A DNA stretch of 64,000 nt from Amoeboaphelidium protococcarum (taxonomy: Eukaryota; Aphelidiomycota; Aphelidea). The stretch covers positions 1,746,001 through 1,810,000 of the forward strand of contig JALECJ010000255.1 in NCBI GenBank assembly GCA_023515745.1, given 5' to 3'. The notes beneath the pieces are model-generated. The model was not told the DNA's origin. It did no database searches and saw nothing but the letters and a program-made list of their open reading frames with translations. Below, in pieces: positions 1 to 11,530 of this stretch. The position numbers were made by a program, and so were the translations under genes. Numbering within the stretch: the stretch's first letter is position 1; the number at the start of each line of letters is the position of its first letter.

Positions 1-428
1 ACTCTCATTCTGATGGAAATTAATAAAGTTTAAATTTTAGATAAATTCCGCGTTAGATGGCTGATCTATTAACTGAAGGTGGAAAGTTGTAAAGAGTATG
101 GCCGTATTTGCTCGCTTCTACAGCGGTAGAGGCCGACTCGTAATACTCATAGAATGTTATTCAACCACTGTAACGCTATTATGATCTCAAGTTGTAGTAA
201 TTTAAGGCGAGCATAGTATAAAGTAGTAAAAGCGCGTCATAGAAATTAATCGAATAACTGCAAGAATTGAGAAGTGCATAGCCTGTTGTTACTAATTAGA
301 AGCTACCACTATCATCGCTGAATTAATTTGTGGACACGCAGAATAGAATCAAGATGGGCGGCATCATGCTTGAGCTATGTCAGCTATAGATTATAGAGAA
401 TGCAAGCCCTCTTTATAATAAGTAATGA
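1..428 (+). CDS. C-terminal part of an unrecognised protein
   Basis: With code 6 this frame is open from the left window edge to a TGA at 426-428. The first in-frame ATG is at 57-59 (MADLLTEGGKLQ...), but the frame is also open upstream of it, so the gene may begin outside the window. About 123 residues follow the ATG. They are helix-prone and Gln-rich, with no transmembrane segment and no motif I recognise. Nine or more Gln codons are TAA or TAG, which is the signature of real coding sequence here. It converges on the snRNP gene on the opposite strand, 44 bases away. Confidence 0.6.
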
Positions 429-471
429 TTTTATATAAATATACTGTATATGCACAATATATAAACAGAGA

Positions 472-975
472 TCAATCAGAGTCTACTTCCATATCGCTCT
501 CTTCACTCGCCACATCAATTCCATGTCTCTACTGTACAGAATCACCTCCACTTTGTGGTGGACCATGTTATTCTATTTCCCGATCAGCTCCTTAATCTTG
601 CTACTATTATTATTATATCTAATACCTGGATTTCATATCTACAATGTGACTATTGGAACGCGCATACTCTATCCGAATCACTCTACCCAGAAACTGTGTA
701 CCATTTAGCTGAAGCATAGCATTTTCCGCGCCTTGAACATCATGACACACAATGAATGCCTGTCCTCTCATTGAGTTTTTAACATTATATTTATCGCCGC
801 TAATGTCACTACTACCTTGAGTAGATTTGAGTTTATTCGGACGCGTAGCCTTGGTGCATATAATCTATCCAACTCGAGTATGTGGAGTAAAGTGGTAGTA
901 GAGAAGCTATTTCAGTTTATTCTTGTCCATATTTGTAGGGAGATTAGCCACGAATAGTGTTTGATTCTACTCCAT
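472..975 (-). CDS. U1A/U2B''-type snRNP protein, single RRM
   Basis: Uninterrupted code-6 frame of 167 residues, ATG at 975, TGA at 472-474. The N-terminus carries one RRM of the U1A/U2B''/SNF type: RNP2 is LFVANL (about residues 6-11), and RNP1 is MRGQAFIVCH followed by the VQGAENAMLQLNG helix and an IRIEYARSNS strand, as in U1 and U2 snRNP proteins (MRGQAFVIF... RIQYAK). After the RRM comes a poly-Gln run, written mostly TAA/TAG, and an acidic tail (ASEESDMEVDSD). Metazoan U1A/U2B'' are longer (about 225-280 aa) and have a second RRM, which is missing here. The expected role is binding a U1 or U2 snRNA stem-loop in the spliceosome. U1A and U2B'' cannot be told apart by eye. Confidence 0.85.
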
Positions 976-1163
976 TATTTAATTATTGTATTCTATTTTA
1001 TGCTTTTAAAGTGTATATACTATTTCGATGAGGTTGGATAATCTAGCGCAGATTCGAAGCAATTGATCAAGAGAGAACAAAGAGAGAGAAAGCAGAAACA
1101 TGTCAGAACAAAGTTATCATTCAACGGTGCAAGTAAACTTTGTATATAAACACTTGTTAAATA

Positions 1164-2774
1164 TCATGCACAGTGTGATAGAGAGTATGATTGATCAGTT
1201 TCCATGAAGGACGCTTCTTTAGCGCGTAAGACCCATAAGATGACACCGCTTATAAGGGAACTAGCAACAAAGATTACATCAAACCATCGTTAGTAGAATA
1301 TAAAATTTATACCTTCCATCTATTGATTGTCGCTATTCTGTGTGATTATACCACGAAATCTCATGGGTAGACTAGCACGCAATAACATAATAGATGAGAG
1401 GAAATAGATGCCCAGGACGAAGGAGGAGAAGAGAATAATGTTAGCAAACTTGATGTATTTGGCAAACATCTTGAACATCTTGGCCAGTTGTATGAACAGC
1501 CCACGTACAGTTCCAATAATGATCAAGCCGACAAATACAAATGAGAACCATTGTGCCCATGCTTCAACCTCGGCGGAATCAGATGAATATCCATAGAGAT
1601 GACTGAGAACTATACTGGTCCAGTGAGAAATTGGATCGCTGCTTCCCGAGTGTCGATCGAGCATGATGTTGAGTGTGCATGTGATCAGCTTATAGATACA
1701 ATATAGAGACAGAATCAGACTGAGGCCATTCTCAAATTGTATCTGCAGGTAATTATTGCGTATAGCCCTGTTATTATAACTAAATTACTTCACTACTTGC
1801 TCTCGTTCATGAGCGTATTGGAGATGATCAAGATGTTGCTTGAGTGGAGGCAACAAAGACTATTGGAGCATAGCAGTTTCCTCCTGCAGAGCTTTAAGTT
1901 CTTACTACAAATTCTGAGCTTTAAAGTTGGCAGGCGAGTAACTAAACCATGAAGTCAATGACCATATTTATGACTAGGCCTGCGATTATGTACTGGGCGC
2001 TTATAACTAGCTAATCTGCTGCCTAATACGCAGCATTCTAGTCTTTTTCACGAGTACAACATCAATAAGCTGCTTGATCTTCCTTTGTGCTTCCCTGATA
2101 TCTTGATCAGTGACACGGGTAGTAAAGTGACTTAATGCTTAAAATGAATTGTTCACAGAACCGAATCCAGACAGAGAGGCTATAACAGCAACACCAATTA
2201 CACCAATTCGGCTCTAATAGAACTCAATATTCCAGAATCCGGATGTTCCATTCTGAGTTTAAGTGGTGGCTGGAAATACGAGCCCAACTTTGTAAAAGAG
2301 GTAAGCGTATATGGTGAACAGTATTAGTGTACTTACGCTCGCTAGAATACCATCTTGATTCAATGTTTAAAGCAGCGATTAATTTCTTATTACGGATTTA
2401 TGGTATGCAGACTATTATGAACTCTATGGTCCAGGACCGGAGGGAAATATATCATTGGATACGATATAGAACTGCATCAGGGGAGAGACTACAGATACAA
2501 TGAGGATTAACGCCAACATATTCATTTTCCATAAGAGCCATCGCTACGTCTATTATAAACTGTAAGATGGATCAGATATGATTTCCAAAGTGAGCAAGAC
2601 ATACAGAGTGGTAGAAGTAGTTAGTAATGCAACGGCAACTAGACATGCTCCAACAAGTACAATCCGCTGCTGTTTATTTAACAGTGAACCGCCGCGCTAT
2701 ATCCTTCGCAGTAATTTAAATCCAAAATAAGAAACCAGCGATTAATATGCAATAATAACAGATATCGTAAACAT
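1164..2774 (-). CDS. GPHR: Golgi pH regulator / GPR89 family membrane protein
   Basis: Intronless 536-residue code-6 frame. The C-terminal third matches GPR89/GPHR: a DR-x-DPISHWTSI stretch, GLIIIGTVRGLFIQLAK, LGIYFLSSIMLLRASLPMRF and the family signature NFIFYQRWFDVIFVAS. The central SLSGFGSVNNSF and VTDQDIREAQRKI stretches, followed by a long coiled region, also fit the family. Multiple hydrophobic helices predict about 8-9 membrane passes. In animals the protein is a Golgi anion channel that keeps Golgi lumen acidic; plant homologues are called GTG. Human protein is 455 aa, so this copy is longer, mainly in the N-terminal half. The first ATG after an upstream in-frame TGA was chosen (2774). 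It is divergent from EMC10 over a 243-base promoter region. Confidence 0.9.
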
Positions 2775-2870
2775 ATTATTATACGCGGCCAGATATTATA
2801 TCAATGTCCACTCAATAGAGTTTATTGATGAAATCGAGAGTCGACAGGAAATGGGAGAGCTTTCCTCAGT

Positions 2871-2886
2871 TCAAACGCGCGTTCTC
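2871..2886. promoter_or_regulatory. ACGCG palindrome between GPHR and EMC10
   Basis: TCAAACGCGCGTTCTC lies in the 243-base divergent intergenic region. Similar GAAACGCG/AACGCGCGTT elements recur upstream of other genes in the window (8403, 8467, 34123, 62118). It resembles an MluI-box or E2F-type site, but the bound factor is unknown. Confidence 0.35.
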
Positions 2887-3017
2887 AAAAATTCTTCTCT
2901 CAGTCGTTGTCATCCTTACAACAAGAGCGCCATTGTCAAGTTCAAGTCGTGTATTTGAAGTTTAAATACTTTCATAATAAATTCGCCCAAATTACAAACT
3001 TTGCTACCAATATCAAT

Positions 3018-3608
3018 ATGATTCTGTGTGTTTGGATGCTTCTTATCGCTGCTTGCATTGCGTCTCAGATTGAAGTTTATGATCAGAGAACCAGCTCGTT
3101 TAAAGATTTAGCCAGTGGCAGGTTGGGTGAACTCACTTTGCGCGGTAGAATAGATTTGGATAATCTTGTGTTTGTACCTGCCACAGCATAGACAGCGCTA
3201 TTCGAAAGTAAAGATAACCAAACTGTATACCATGCTATAACTATAAAGGGCGGTGGATTGGAGACTAAAAGTGTCGCCATTCTTGAAGCTGGCGAGTATT
3301 GCAGTGACAATAATAACTGGTTAATTACTATTCACTAGAAGGATGATGGTAAAGTTTATTATGCAGACGTCAAGTATCCATGTACAACAGCGCACATGGA
3401 AATGTCTTCAAATAATGTTAAAGTACGCGTACATCAGGCTCAGAATGGACCTCTGCCTAGATTAGAAACGAAGCGACTGATTGTCGACCAAGAAGGTAAT
3501 GTTCGCCAACCAGCTGTAGATGATCAAAGCCAGCAGGAGGACAAGACGTTTTTTTAAAAGTACTGGATGTACATACTTGGATTGGGCTTTTTCTTATTGT
3601 TAAGATGA
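3018..3608 (+). CDS. EMC10: ER membrane protein complex subunit 10
   Basis: Frame of 196 residues, ATG at 3018 and TGA at 3606-3608. An N-terminal signal peptide (MILCVWMLLIAACIASQ) precedes a beta-rich lumenal domain with two Cys (EYCSD and KYPCTT), then a single C-terminal transmembrane helix introduced by DKTFFQKYWMYILGLGFFLL. That FF-x-KYWMYI junction is the hallmark of EMC10. EMC is the ER insertase for tail-anchored and polytopic proteins; EMC10 is a peripheral lumenal subunit. Several Gln codons are TAG. An upstream in-frame stretch lacks an ATG and was not used. Confidence 0.85.
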
Positions 3609-3709
3609 TACTAGTGTGACAATATATCTTCAGATTTTCGTGAAAGTTTCCATTTTTTGACATTGCTGATTTCTTCTTTTCAAGTGCATCATAACGATTA
3701 GATTGCATA

Positions 3710-4593
3710 ATGGAAAATTTTGGTCCAGTCGCGTCAATCATTGTTGTATCACTGTTCACCATGGTCCTGTATCGGTATTGGCATATAAATGCATTGTCCA
3801 CGCAGTTAAAGTCTCGATCAGCTAGTGCTATGAAAAGAGGGTCAAAAGCACGTCAAAATACTGGCCGAACGTCCTCATTGTCTTCATCTGCGGAAGATCT
3901 GAGCACTGGGTAAGATGATCCAAATTCTGGCAATGGACGGCGATCATCGATGTGGGATCAGCTGAAAGATCACAAGATGGTCCTTGTTGTAAGGACTGAC
4001 ATTTAGATGACTAAAGGCAAGGCCGCTGCTCAGGTAGGAATGATATCGCGACTTCTGGCGAAACTATTCTAATGCTGATTACTCTGTACGATGATCAGTC
4101 GTGTGTAGTGTTGCCACGCATGCTTAGCTGCGTATGAAAAGTCTATGAAACGGTCCCCATCTGTAAGTCTATTTGAACATTTTGGATAGTGAAACAGATT
4201 TTGTGAATTATGTTGTTTCGACGTTGAAATATCTCGTGTAGTCAGTCTAAGCTTGGAAACGACAGGGTCAACCCAAGATTACTCTGAAATGCACGTCCGA
4301 GGAGCACATGTAAGTTTATGATTTAATTATGGTAATCTTAAGTTGTTAAATGATTGTGATGGTAGGCTTGAATTGGAGGCAATTGCTAAAAGTCTTAGCT
4401 TGGTTGCTGAGAGTATCTGTGATGCTGGTCATACTCAGCTGGATCCAGGTACTCGAACAGTTCTCTGCATTGGACCAGGTAAGAGTGTTTTTGTATTCGA
4501 TTTTGTTTAACGTTAGAGCTTTTTCACTGTCATGCCATTGTAGCACCATCAGAAGAAATTGATAAAGTGACAAGTGAACTTAAATTATACTGA
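3710..4593 (+). CDS. PTRH2: Peptidyl-tRNA hydrolase 2 (Bit1), five exons
   Basis: Five exons: 3710-4033, 4109-4162, 4242-4309, 4366-4478, 4544-4593 (202 aa). An N-terminal membrane anchor (ASIIVVSLFTMVLYRYW) is followed by a polar linker and the PTH2 domain: KMVLVVRTDIQMTKGKAAAQ | CCHACLAAY ... GQPKITLKC ... GHTQLDPGTRTVLCIGP | APSEEIDKVTSELKLY. This follows the PTRH2 family end to end, including the exact C-terminal HLKLY-like end, so the splice model is well supported. The enzyme releases peptides from prematurely dissociated peptidyl-tRNA; animal PTRH2 sits on mitochondria. This is the most intron-rich gene in the window; introns are 75, 79, 56 and 65 nt, and three of four end in TGTAG. 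Confidence 0.92.
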
Positions 4594-4759
4594 AACTAAA
4601 TTTTATTTTATTCTATTATTACAGATACACATTCTTGTCGACCATATTTGATCTCGCTTCAGTTAACGCGTTGGAGGAGTGTAAGTGTTAAAGTTCAACT
4701 TTAGTCGACGAATTCCCGTTTCATTCCAATCGCGTACAATTCATTACAGAAAGACTAGA

Positions 4760-6073
4760 ATGTCCAATCTGGTTAAACTTTTAGAATAGTACCTTACAGT
4801 TGTGGTACCAGATGACTTGGCTATCTCTGATTTATTACTTGCTGAGATAATATAGTGTATTTCCACTCCCGATGATGTTGATGACTTGCTTTTAAATTGT
4901 CAAAGTGCTCTCTGTGCAACTTCTACCTCCGATCTCTAGTCCTCAGTGATGCGAATATAAAGTCGCGTTCTGTTAGTGTTGCAAAGGTTATGCCAAACTA
5001 AATATTAGCTGTGTACTTTCAAGTAGTCTCTATTTATTTTGCAAGATATTGTTTGTTCTATTTTGACCTCTTAGAAGGAACAAAGTGACAATCAGGCTTC
5101 TAGTGCAGTCGCGAGTATCATTTAAATCATACTGGGTGTACATGCACGGTAGAATTACGCGTAATGGAAGTTGCTTGTCTAGATTCTGACTTAAAAAGAG
5201 CTTTTGCCATTCACTTAGAATTTTGATATCAAAAGTTCTTGTAGTTCAAACTCTGGCAATGCTAATGATAGTAATGATGATAGATTAATGCGAAATTTGG
5301 ACCACCTCGATATGTAAATTTAGCTTACACGTTCTAAGCATAAATACGAAGCTCTACTACGTGGTAAGGAAGCAGAGTGGAACGTGAAAGAGCCACAGGC
5401 TCAACTATATCATGAATGGAAACAGTTCAAAGATGATATTGCCTAATTGTAATAGCAACTTGCGCGTGAGACTAAAGATCTGGAGCTAGTCAAAGAAAAG
5501 CATATCAAGTATGTGAACGACATCAATGCCAAGATGAAGAAACTTCGGTCGGATTGTTCAGCTTAGAGTGATGAATGCAAATAGCTAGTGAGATAGCGAG
5601 ATGAAGCTAATGAGGAAGTAGTAAATCTTAGAGATTAGCATCAACAACTCGATAGTTAATTGACCGTCAGTCGGAAGGAGATTGAAGTGTTAAAATCCCA
5701 AGAGGAACAGTACTAAGCTGATAATTCACAGTTTCGGGAGTTGTAATCTCAATAAGATGAATTTAAAGCTTGTAAGTATTGTCTTATGAAAATAACTGGA
5801 GAGCGCGACTAGTTGTTAAAGACTGTATATAATTTAGAGTCTGATAATAGGGAGTTTTAAAGAAAGTAAGCAACTTAGAACGATGATATTCAGCATCTGC
5901 GAGCTGAGAATTCACGTCTCCAGCGATAATTAAGCTCTAGTGATTAAAAGTTTGCTGAACTGGTCAATGCCAGGCGTCAGGATGCACTCAAGATGGCCGA
6001 GCTTCGGAAGTAAAACGAAGAGTTGTCTCAGAGAATCACATCATAGAATTTGTTACAATAATAAAATGGTTGA
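4760..6073 (+). CDS. Coiled-coil protein with helical N-terminal domain, unrecognised
   Basis: Single code-6 frame of 437 residues ending at TGA 6071-6073. Residues 1-180 look like packed helices (MSNLVKLLEQYLTVVVPDDL... LLVLQRLCQ... ILQDIVCSILTS). Residues 195-437 are a long, charged, Gln/Glu-rich coiled coil, dense in TAA/TAG glutamines. The ATG is the first after an upstream in-frame TGA. A possible 5'UTR intron with a GTAAGT donor and ATTACAG acceptor (about 4680-4749) lies just upstream. The layout (helical-repeat head plus coiled coil) resembles tethering or centrosomal scaffold proteins such as CIP2A or golgins, but I cannot assign a family. Confidence 0.75.
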
Positions 6074-6340
6074 CTTGGCATCATTCATTGTAGATATCGT
6101 CGTCGCGCCATTTGTTATTTTATCTCATCTATATATTTTTGATACAAATTTCATAGTTCAACACGTATAAGTTATTGAATTATGTTTGTAATATTCATCA
6201 ATGTAATTGAGTGCGCTTGCTACAATAAAACTATATTTAAAACTACAACCGATACCTCAAGCTAGAAACCATTTTACTTAATTTATTCAACACGCATGTA
6301 TTTTAATTAACAAAGACTTAACTTGTATCAGGCTGGGACT

Positions 6341-7915
6341 TCATTCACAATAACACAGTCTTTAATGGAATTGACTTTTGCCGCCACACATGAGCATTCG
6401 AGGAACAGCCAAAAGACATGAGCCATCAGAAGATCCGTCATCGACTGAAACTATAGCCGGTGCATGCCTATCGATATCACTTCCACGTATGCAACTTTTA
6501 CATTACACAATTCTTTTGAGGGTAGAGCAGTCATTGATCTTGGCCAGTTACTATTCATTGCAGCGCATCGACTTTATTTCGCAAGCTTCCGTGCAAGATT
6601 GATTCAAATCCGCCGTGATTAGTTAGTCTCTCCTTATGTCCACTTGGGATCCTACATATATATCAGTGATTTTTCGATCTTCATAGAACATGCTCTTCGC
6701 ACCAACAATAAATACCCGATTGCTCCCATAGCGCAAACTAACAACATCTTTGTGCACACCCCGGATGATAGCCTCAACCGCACCAAAGCTATACATACCA
6801 AAATGCTCCTCCAGCACTGTTCGCCATCCAGAATCGAGTATAAACTAGTGAGAACTATCACATTCAGAACACATATACCTTAATTACGCATTTTCAAACA
6901 TAGCGATGTCCTTTAAATTATGAATATCCTAAGAGGTCCTGATAAGCCCAGCCAAGTGTTGATCATAATTATCAACATGCAAGAGAGACATATTAAGACT
7001 TGGCATACCACTATCAAATGCATTTTCTTAGTTGGGCCACCTTTGAGCCAAGCGCATCATGTCAAACCTAGAATGCTATAGGGAGGAACCTGTGCTATAA
7101 GCTAAACTAGCATTAGGCATCGTGTGATGAGTTCTTGGAACCTCTGGAAATACGCATTCAAGACGCTTGTTGGAAGCCATAATATTTCGCGGCACGTACT
7201 CCCATATAACATCCCAATGCGGATTCTGCATTGCAGCGATAAAATACTCATCATACATCTTTTTACTCGTCATCCATCCTAATCCCATGAAATGCTCACC
7301 ACGTAGAAACACGTGTTCGTCATAACTAAGACCAAGAAAGCCGTTATCATGCCAGCCACTTGCACAGAAAACGGATTCATCAGACTGCATCAGTAAAGCA
7401 GCAGCGCGAAAATACTCGTAAAAATCTGGCGACACTCTAAGATCATCTTCCAGAAATATTGCAAAAGATGCCTTCCTTACAGTGAACGCATCTTCAAACA
7501 TGGCGAGAAAATTTTTAGTCATTTTTGCAGTGATAGAATCGGTAGCCGTGGGAATTTAATGTAATAAGCTGGTGTTGTATCGCAATTACAGATGTTACAC
7601 AGCCTGCAAAGCATCTACAGAATCAGTGTTTAAAGCAATGACAATACGATTACTCGGGACACCAATATCATTGATAAGTCTAGCTAAATTATCGCGCAAA
7701 TATCTCCATCTAGAGCTGACAGGAATATAAAGGAATGGAAAGTGATCGGGTATCTCAGTTTAAATAACTCTTTCAGGCTTGCCAAATAATTTCAGTGAAT
7801 CAATGTCGGTCGATAATTTTAACTGGAATACAAAGATAGCAAGAACTCCAATCAACACGAATATGCGTATCCATCTTTTGGCGTATTTATTATATTTGCC
7901 CACAGCACACATCAT
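6341..7915 (-). CDS. GnT-I / POMGNT1-like N-acetylglucosaminyltransferase
   Basis: Intronless 524-residue frame. It has type II membrane topology: a short basic cytosolic tail (MMCAVGKYNKYAKRWIR), a signal anchor (IFVLIGVLAIFVFQL) and a lumenal catalytic domain. The domain shows family GT13 features: SFAIFLEDDLRVSPDFYEYF, with the EDD metal-binding motif near residue 155, then FCASGWHDNGF and HFMGLGWMTSKKMYDEYF. In known enzymes this fold adds GlcNAc to mannose (N-glycan core or O-mannose). The C-terminal ~130 residues are a Cys-rich extension (QSCTEACEIKSMRCNE... DCSTLKRIVQCKSC), somewhat like the Cys-rich tail of GnT-V enzymes and not part of classical GnT-I. The acceptor cannot be told from sequence. 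Confidence 0.8.
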
Positions 7916-8625
7916 GTATTGCGATTTCAGTTAGAATGCAACGGTATGTCCCTTATCATCATTATTATTAATAGAAAGTCATTTCTTAAATCATCTCAAG
8001 GATTTTCAAACGACCAACTATGGTATTGTCTAATCAGAAATAATCAATATAGCAGGTGGCTAATCCGCGCGCTTTTTACACTTGAAACAGCCAATCACTC
8101 ACCAAGAAATAGAGAAAGAGTAGGAGTTCAAACAATAACTGCAATAATACCCAGCAAGAAATGTCGCGTCTATCAAAAGCATTGAGTTTCAAGCCATCAC
8201 TTGAATGCTAGGCAGCAGGATATTCACAAAATGTCAGAGTATCAGAAAGAGAATACGGAAGTAATGCAGTGAGTCTTATTGTCAACTTTATCGGTATTAA
8301 CAATTGAGAGGTAGACTGAAATTGATGTGAGAAGAGTTCAGACTCAGTTAATCTCCTAGCTGGACATTTTACATCCTTTAAAAGCGAAATATCACCTCTC
8401 TTGGGGCGCGTTTCATTGAAAACCGGGTAATAATAAATAGGCGAGACCGAAATCTTTTAAACTGTTTCGACGCGCGTTTCATCTCTCATTCCTAAACGAT
8501 AAAGTTTGCAGAACTTATTTCCCTTGCTTGTGAGCACTTTAATTAAGTGTAAGATTGATTGCTTTTACGCTCGAGATTTGATTCACGTATTTCTATCAAG
8601 AATCTATCAAAAATCAAGAACAATC
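7916..8625. other. Intergenic region between divergent GnT-like and DCAKD genes
   Basis: About 710 bases without a gene I can support. It holds an 79-codon open frame at 7946-8185 (+) with no TAA/TAG codons and no recognisable domain. It also holds two ACGCG-type elements close to the DCAKD gene, at about 8403-8416 (GGGGCGCGTTTCATT) and 8467-8482 (TTCGACGCGCGTTTCATC), which likely belong to the DCAKD promoter. Confidence 0.4.
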
Positions 8626-9391
8626 ATGTTAATTGTTGGATTGACAGGAGGTATTGCCTCAGGAAAGTCTACGGTATTGTTCGATTCCTCTATATTCCTC
8701 TATGATCATCATCATCATTATAGTTAATACCGTCTTGTCAAGATGATTGTAGGCGTCTTAGTACATAAAAGAAAGTCTCCAAATTCCGGTTATTGATGCA
8801 GATGTCATTGCGAGAGATGTCGTCAGAGTGGGACAACCTGCTTACAGAGAGATTGTGAAGACTTTTGGTGCTGAGGTTGTACGCGAAGATAAGTGCGGTC
8901 AGTTGGATAGAGAGAAGTTGGGAAAGTTAATTTTTGCTAATACTGCGTTAAAGTCCAAGCTGAATTCAATCACACACCCAAAAATTAGATGGGAGATCCT
9001 GAAATAGATTCTGTATTACTATGTTCGCGCGTATGATATTGTCGTACTTGATATTCCACTTCTCTTTGAAAGTGGATTGAATAGATTTACTCACAGTAAT
9101 GTCCTTATCTATGCAGAGGATGATGTATAATTGGAACGTTTGATGAAGAGGAATCCTGAGTTGACACGGGAAGATGCTCAGAATAGAATCACGGCTTAAA
9201 TGCCAATGAAGAAGAAGGTTGATCTGGCTGATCATGTAGTGATGAATGATGGTTCTATAGAAGATTTGCATGATAAAATTGACGATATATTTTCAAATCA
9301 ATTACAGACTAGTAGATGGAAGACGTGGCTGTTTCTAGCTATGCCACTGTTCATGGTGTTTAGTATTGTGATGCATTAAATTAGCGGATGA
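8626..9391 (+). CDS. DCAKD: Dephospho-CoA kinase domain protein (DCAKD), two exons
   Basis: Exons 8626-8673 and 8753-9391 (228 aa); the 79-nt intron GTATTG...GATTGTAG interrupts the gene right after the P-loop (VGLTGGIASGKST, residues 4-16). Family motifs follow: VIDADVIARDVV, SITHPKIRWEI, VVLDIPLLFESG, ARINAQMP-type RITAQMPMKKKVDLADHV. The C-terminus is a membrane helix (RWKTWLFLAMPLFMVFSIVMH), as in animal DCAKD. The enzyme phosphorylates dephospho-CoA in the last step of coenzyme A synthesis. The stop TGA at 9389-9391 is followed, in the same frame and with no intervening stop, by the whole hexosaminidase reading frame. Confidence 0.92.
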
Positions 9392-9404
9392 CTCGGTGCT
9401 GTTG

Positions 9405-9438
<34 letters not shown>

Positions 9439-11395
9439 AGTTGAACGTGATCGTCTTAATCCGTTCGGTATCATTCCACAGCCTTAGGATAGCTTATTGA
9501 TTGGTGGCTATGCTCACTTTCCTCTCAGTGTTCTTTCTGATTTGGAGCATGCATTGACTTGTTATTAGTGTAATATAGTGGATGTTTTGGAAAGAAATAA
9601 GTTTATCCAAGTCGAAATGACTAGTAATAGACAATAGGACATCGCTTTGAACAGTGAAGAGGCATACTCATTAGATATCAGTCTGACTAGAGTCGAGATT
9701 AAAGCTGTACACTAAAAGGGACTTATACATGCATTGTAGTCTTTGCGTTAAATCTTATAATCTAGCAGGCAGTTGAACATATTTTAAATGGTTTATAGGT
9801 AGATTCTAGTTGGAAATTTCCGGAGTGTGTTTGACACTATCTCGCAAATGAGTACAAGATGGAAGTATTTTGAGGTACCTTGTGGTGCAATACATGATAA
9901 TCCGTAGTACGAGTGGCGCGGGATGCTACTTGACTGCTCTCGTCATTTTATGAGTAAAGAGCTGATCATCCAGGTTCTCCATCTGATGTCCTATCATAAG
10001 TTGAATGTATTTCATTGGCATTTAGTTGATGATCAAGGCTGGAGATTAGAATATCTTCAGTTTCCTCTTCTGAATGAGATTGGATCATATAGAAAGTAAG
10101 AAGACGGGAGCGTTTATGGAGGCTACTATACCAAGCAAGATGTTGCTGATATTGTACAAGTAGCAAGACATCTTCATATACGTGTAGTGCCCGAGATTGA
10201 ATTGCCCGGTCACAGTATGGCCGCCCTGGCTGCATATTTTCAATATTCTTGCTCCGGATCAAAAGTTGAAGTTCCTCATACATGGGGAGTATTTGAACAT
10301 GTTTATTGCGCCGGCAACGATGATACATTGAATTTCCTCACTAAAGTATTTGAAGAAGCTCTGGAACTGTTTGGGGATTACGTATCTCATGTGCACATCG
10401 GAGGTGATGAATGTCCGAAGTCTTAGTGGCGTTAATGTGATAAATGCAAAAAGAGAGTTTAGGAGAACAATCTGCAAGTATTTGAACAGCTCTAGAGTTG
10501 GTTCATCACTTAGATGGTGAATAGACTCGAGAAGTTCAATAAGACTATAATTGGCTGGGATGAAATTTTGGAGGGTGATTAGTTGCCCCAGAGCGTTGTT
10601 GTGTAAAGCTGGCGTGGATACGATCAGTTGAACCATGCACTGCTTCGTGGTCATAAATCATTGATATCTCCAACGAGTCATGTCTATTTTGATTATCCGC
10701 TGACTGTTACTGACATTAGAAAGGTTTACTCATTCCAACCCATTCCGGAAGGACTAGATTAGAAGTATCACCATCTGATTTTGGGTTCGGAAGCTTGCAT
10801 GTGGACTGAGAGGGCGCCGGAACATCTAGTTTTGTAAAAGATATTTCCACGATTATCAGCATTTGCTTTTGTAATGTGGACGAGTCCTCAAGTTAAGCCC
10901 ACATTTCCCAAATTTCATTTGCTTCTGAACTCTGTGCACTTGAAGAGGCTTAAAATCATGGGAGTCGATGGTATTGGAGATGGTTTAGCTGTAAGGCCCA
11001 AGATGCGCTATGATTGTACTGTCGCGTCAACTATGGGCAGGCATGGGAATTATTTTGAAGAATTCGCTCTGGACGGAGACGCCGCAACTTACTATTGGTC
11101 AAATTAAAATGTCCAGGCTGGCGATACCTTTGAAGTTATCTTTAAATCACATCTACCTAACGTTGATCAGATCAGTGTTGTGACCGGGTTTCCCATGGAA
11201 CGATAACGCGACTTCTTATGGGATGGCGATTTACAAGTGAAATTTGATAAACAGTCTCCCTGGATAACGGTAGGCCATTTTCATGATGGTCAAGCGTAAG
11301 GGCAGTTATAAGGCAAAAGTATTACTGGCGTCAGAATAGTTGGCAAGAGAAATTAGAATTCTTGGCTGGTGATCCGTGCCATCGATATTAAGTGA
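9392..11395 (+). CDS. GH20 beta-N-acetylhexosaminidase, start codon unclear
   Basis: Open frame of 667 sense codons to TGA 11393-11395, beginning directly after the DCAKD stop and in the same frame. It holds a GH20 N-terminal alpha/beta domain (GIIPQPQDSLLIGGYAHFPLS...) and a TIM barrel with family motifs: WRGMLLDCSRHFM, NVFHWHLVDDQGWRLE, VVPEIELPGHS and the catalytic HIGGDECPKSQW (codons about 335-340). A C-terminal carbohydrate-binding-like beta domain follows. The enzyme removes terminal GlcNAc/GalNAc, typically in lysosomes or at the surface. The first in-frame ATG (9617) would cut into the N-terminal domain and leave no signal sequence. The only hydrophobic leader in frame is the DCAKD tail helix upstream of the UGA. 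Start may need UGA readthrough, a non-AUG codon, an unseen intron or an indel in the CAT repeat. Confidence 0.88.
9410..9436 (+). repeat. (CAT)9 microsatellite
   Basis: Nine perfect CAT repeats (poly-His in the hexosaminidase frame, poly-Ser in the frame of the ATGA overlapping the DCAKD stop). A length or indel error here would change which start codon serves the hexosaminidase. Confidence 0.95.
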
Positions 11396-11530
11396 ACTGT
11401 TGTACAGGCGAATAAAAATGTCGGGTTATCGAATGATAGTTTAATTAATTAAAAGCAAATATTTTATATATACTTGTCCCTATTACTTCCGTCTCAATTC
11501 AACTAACGCGCAATTCATAATGCACCTTCT

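Noticed and set aside
7946-8185. 79-codon frame between the GnT-like gene and DCAKD
   Set aside because: No TAA/TAG glutamine codons, no domain and no splice context; treated as non-coding.
8674-8752. GTTCGATTCC in the DCAKD intron, like a tRNA T-loop
   Set aside because: No acceptor, D or anticodon stems can be built around it; it is an ordinary short intron with an ATC repeat.
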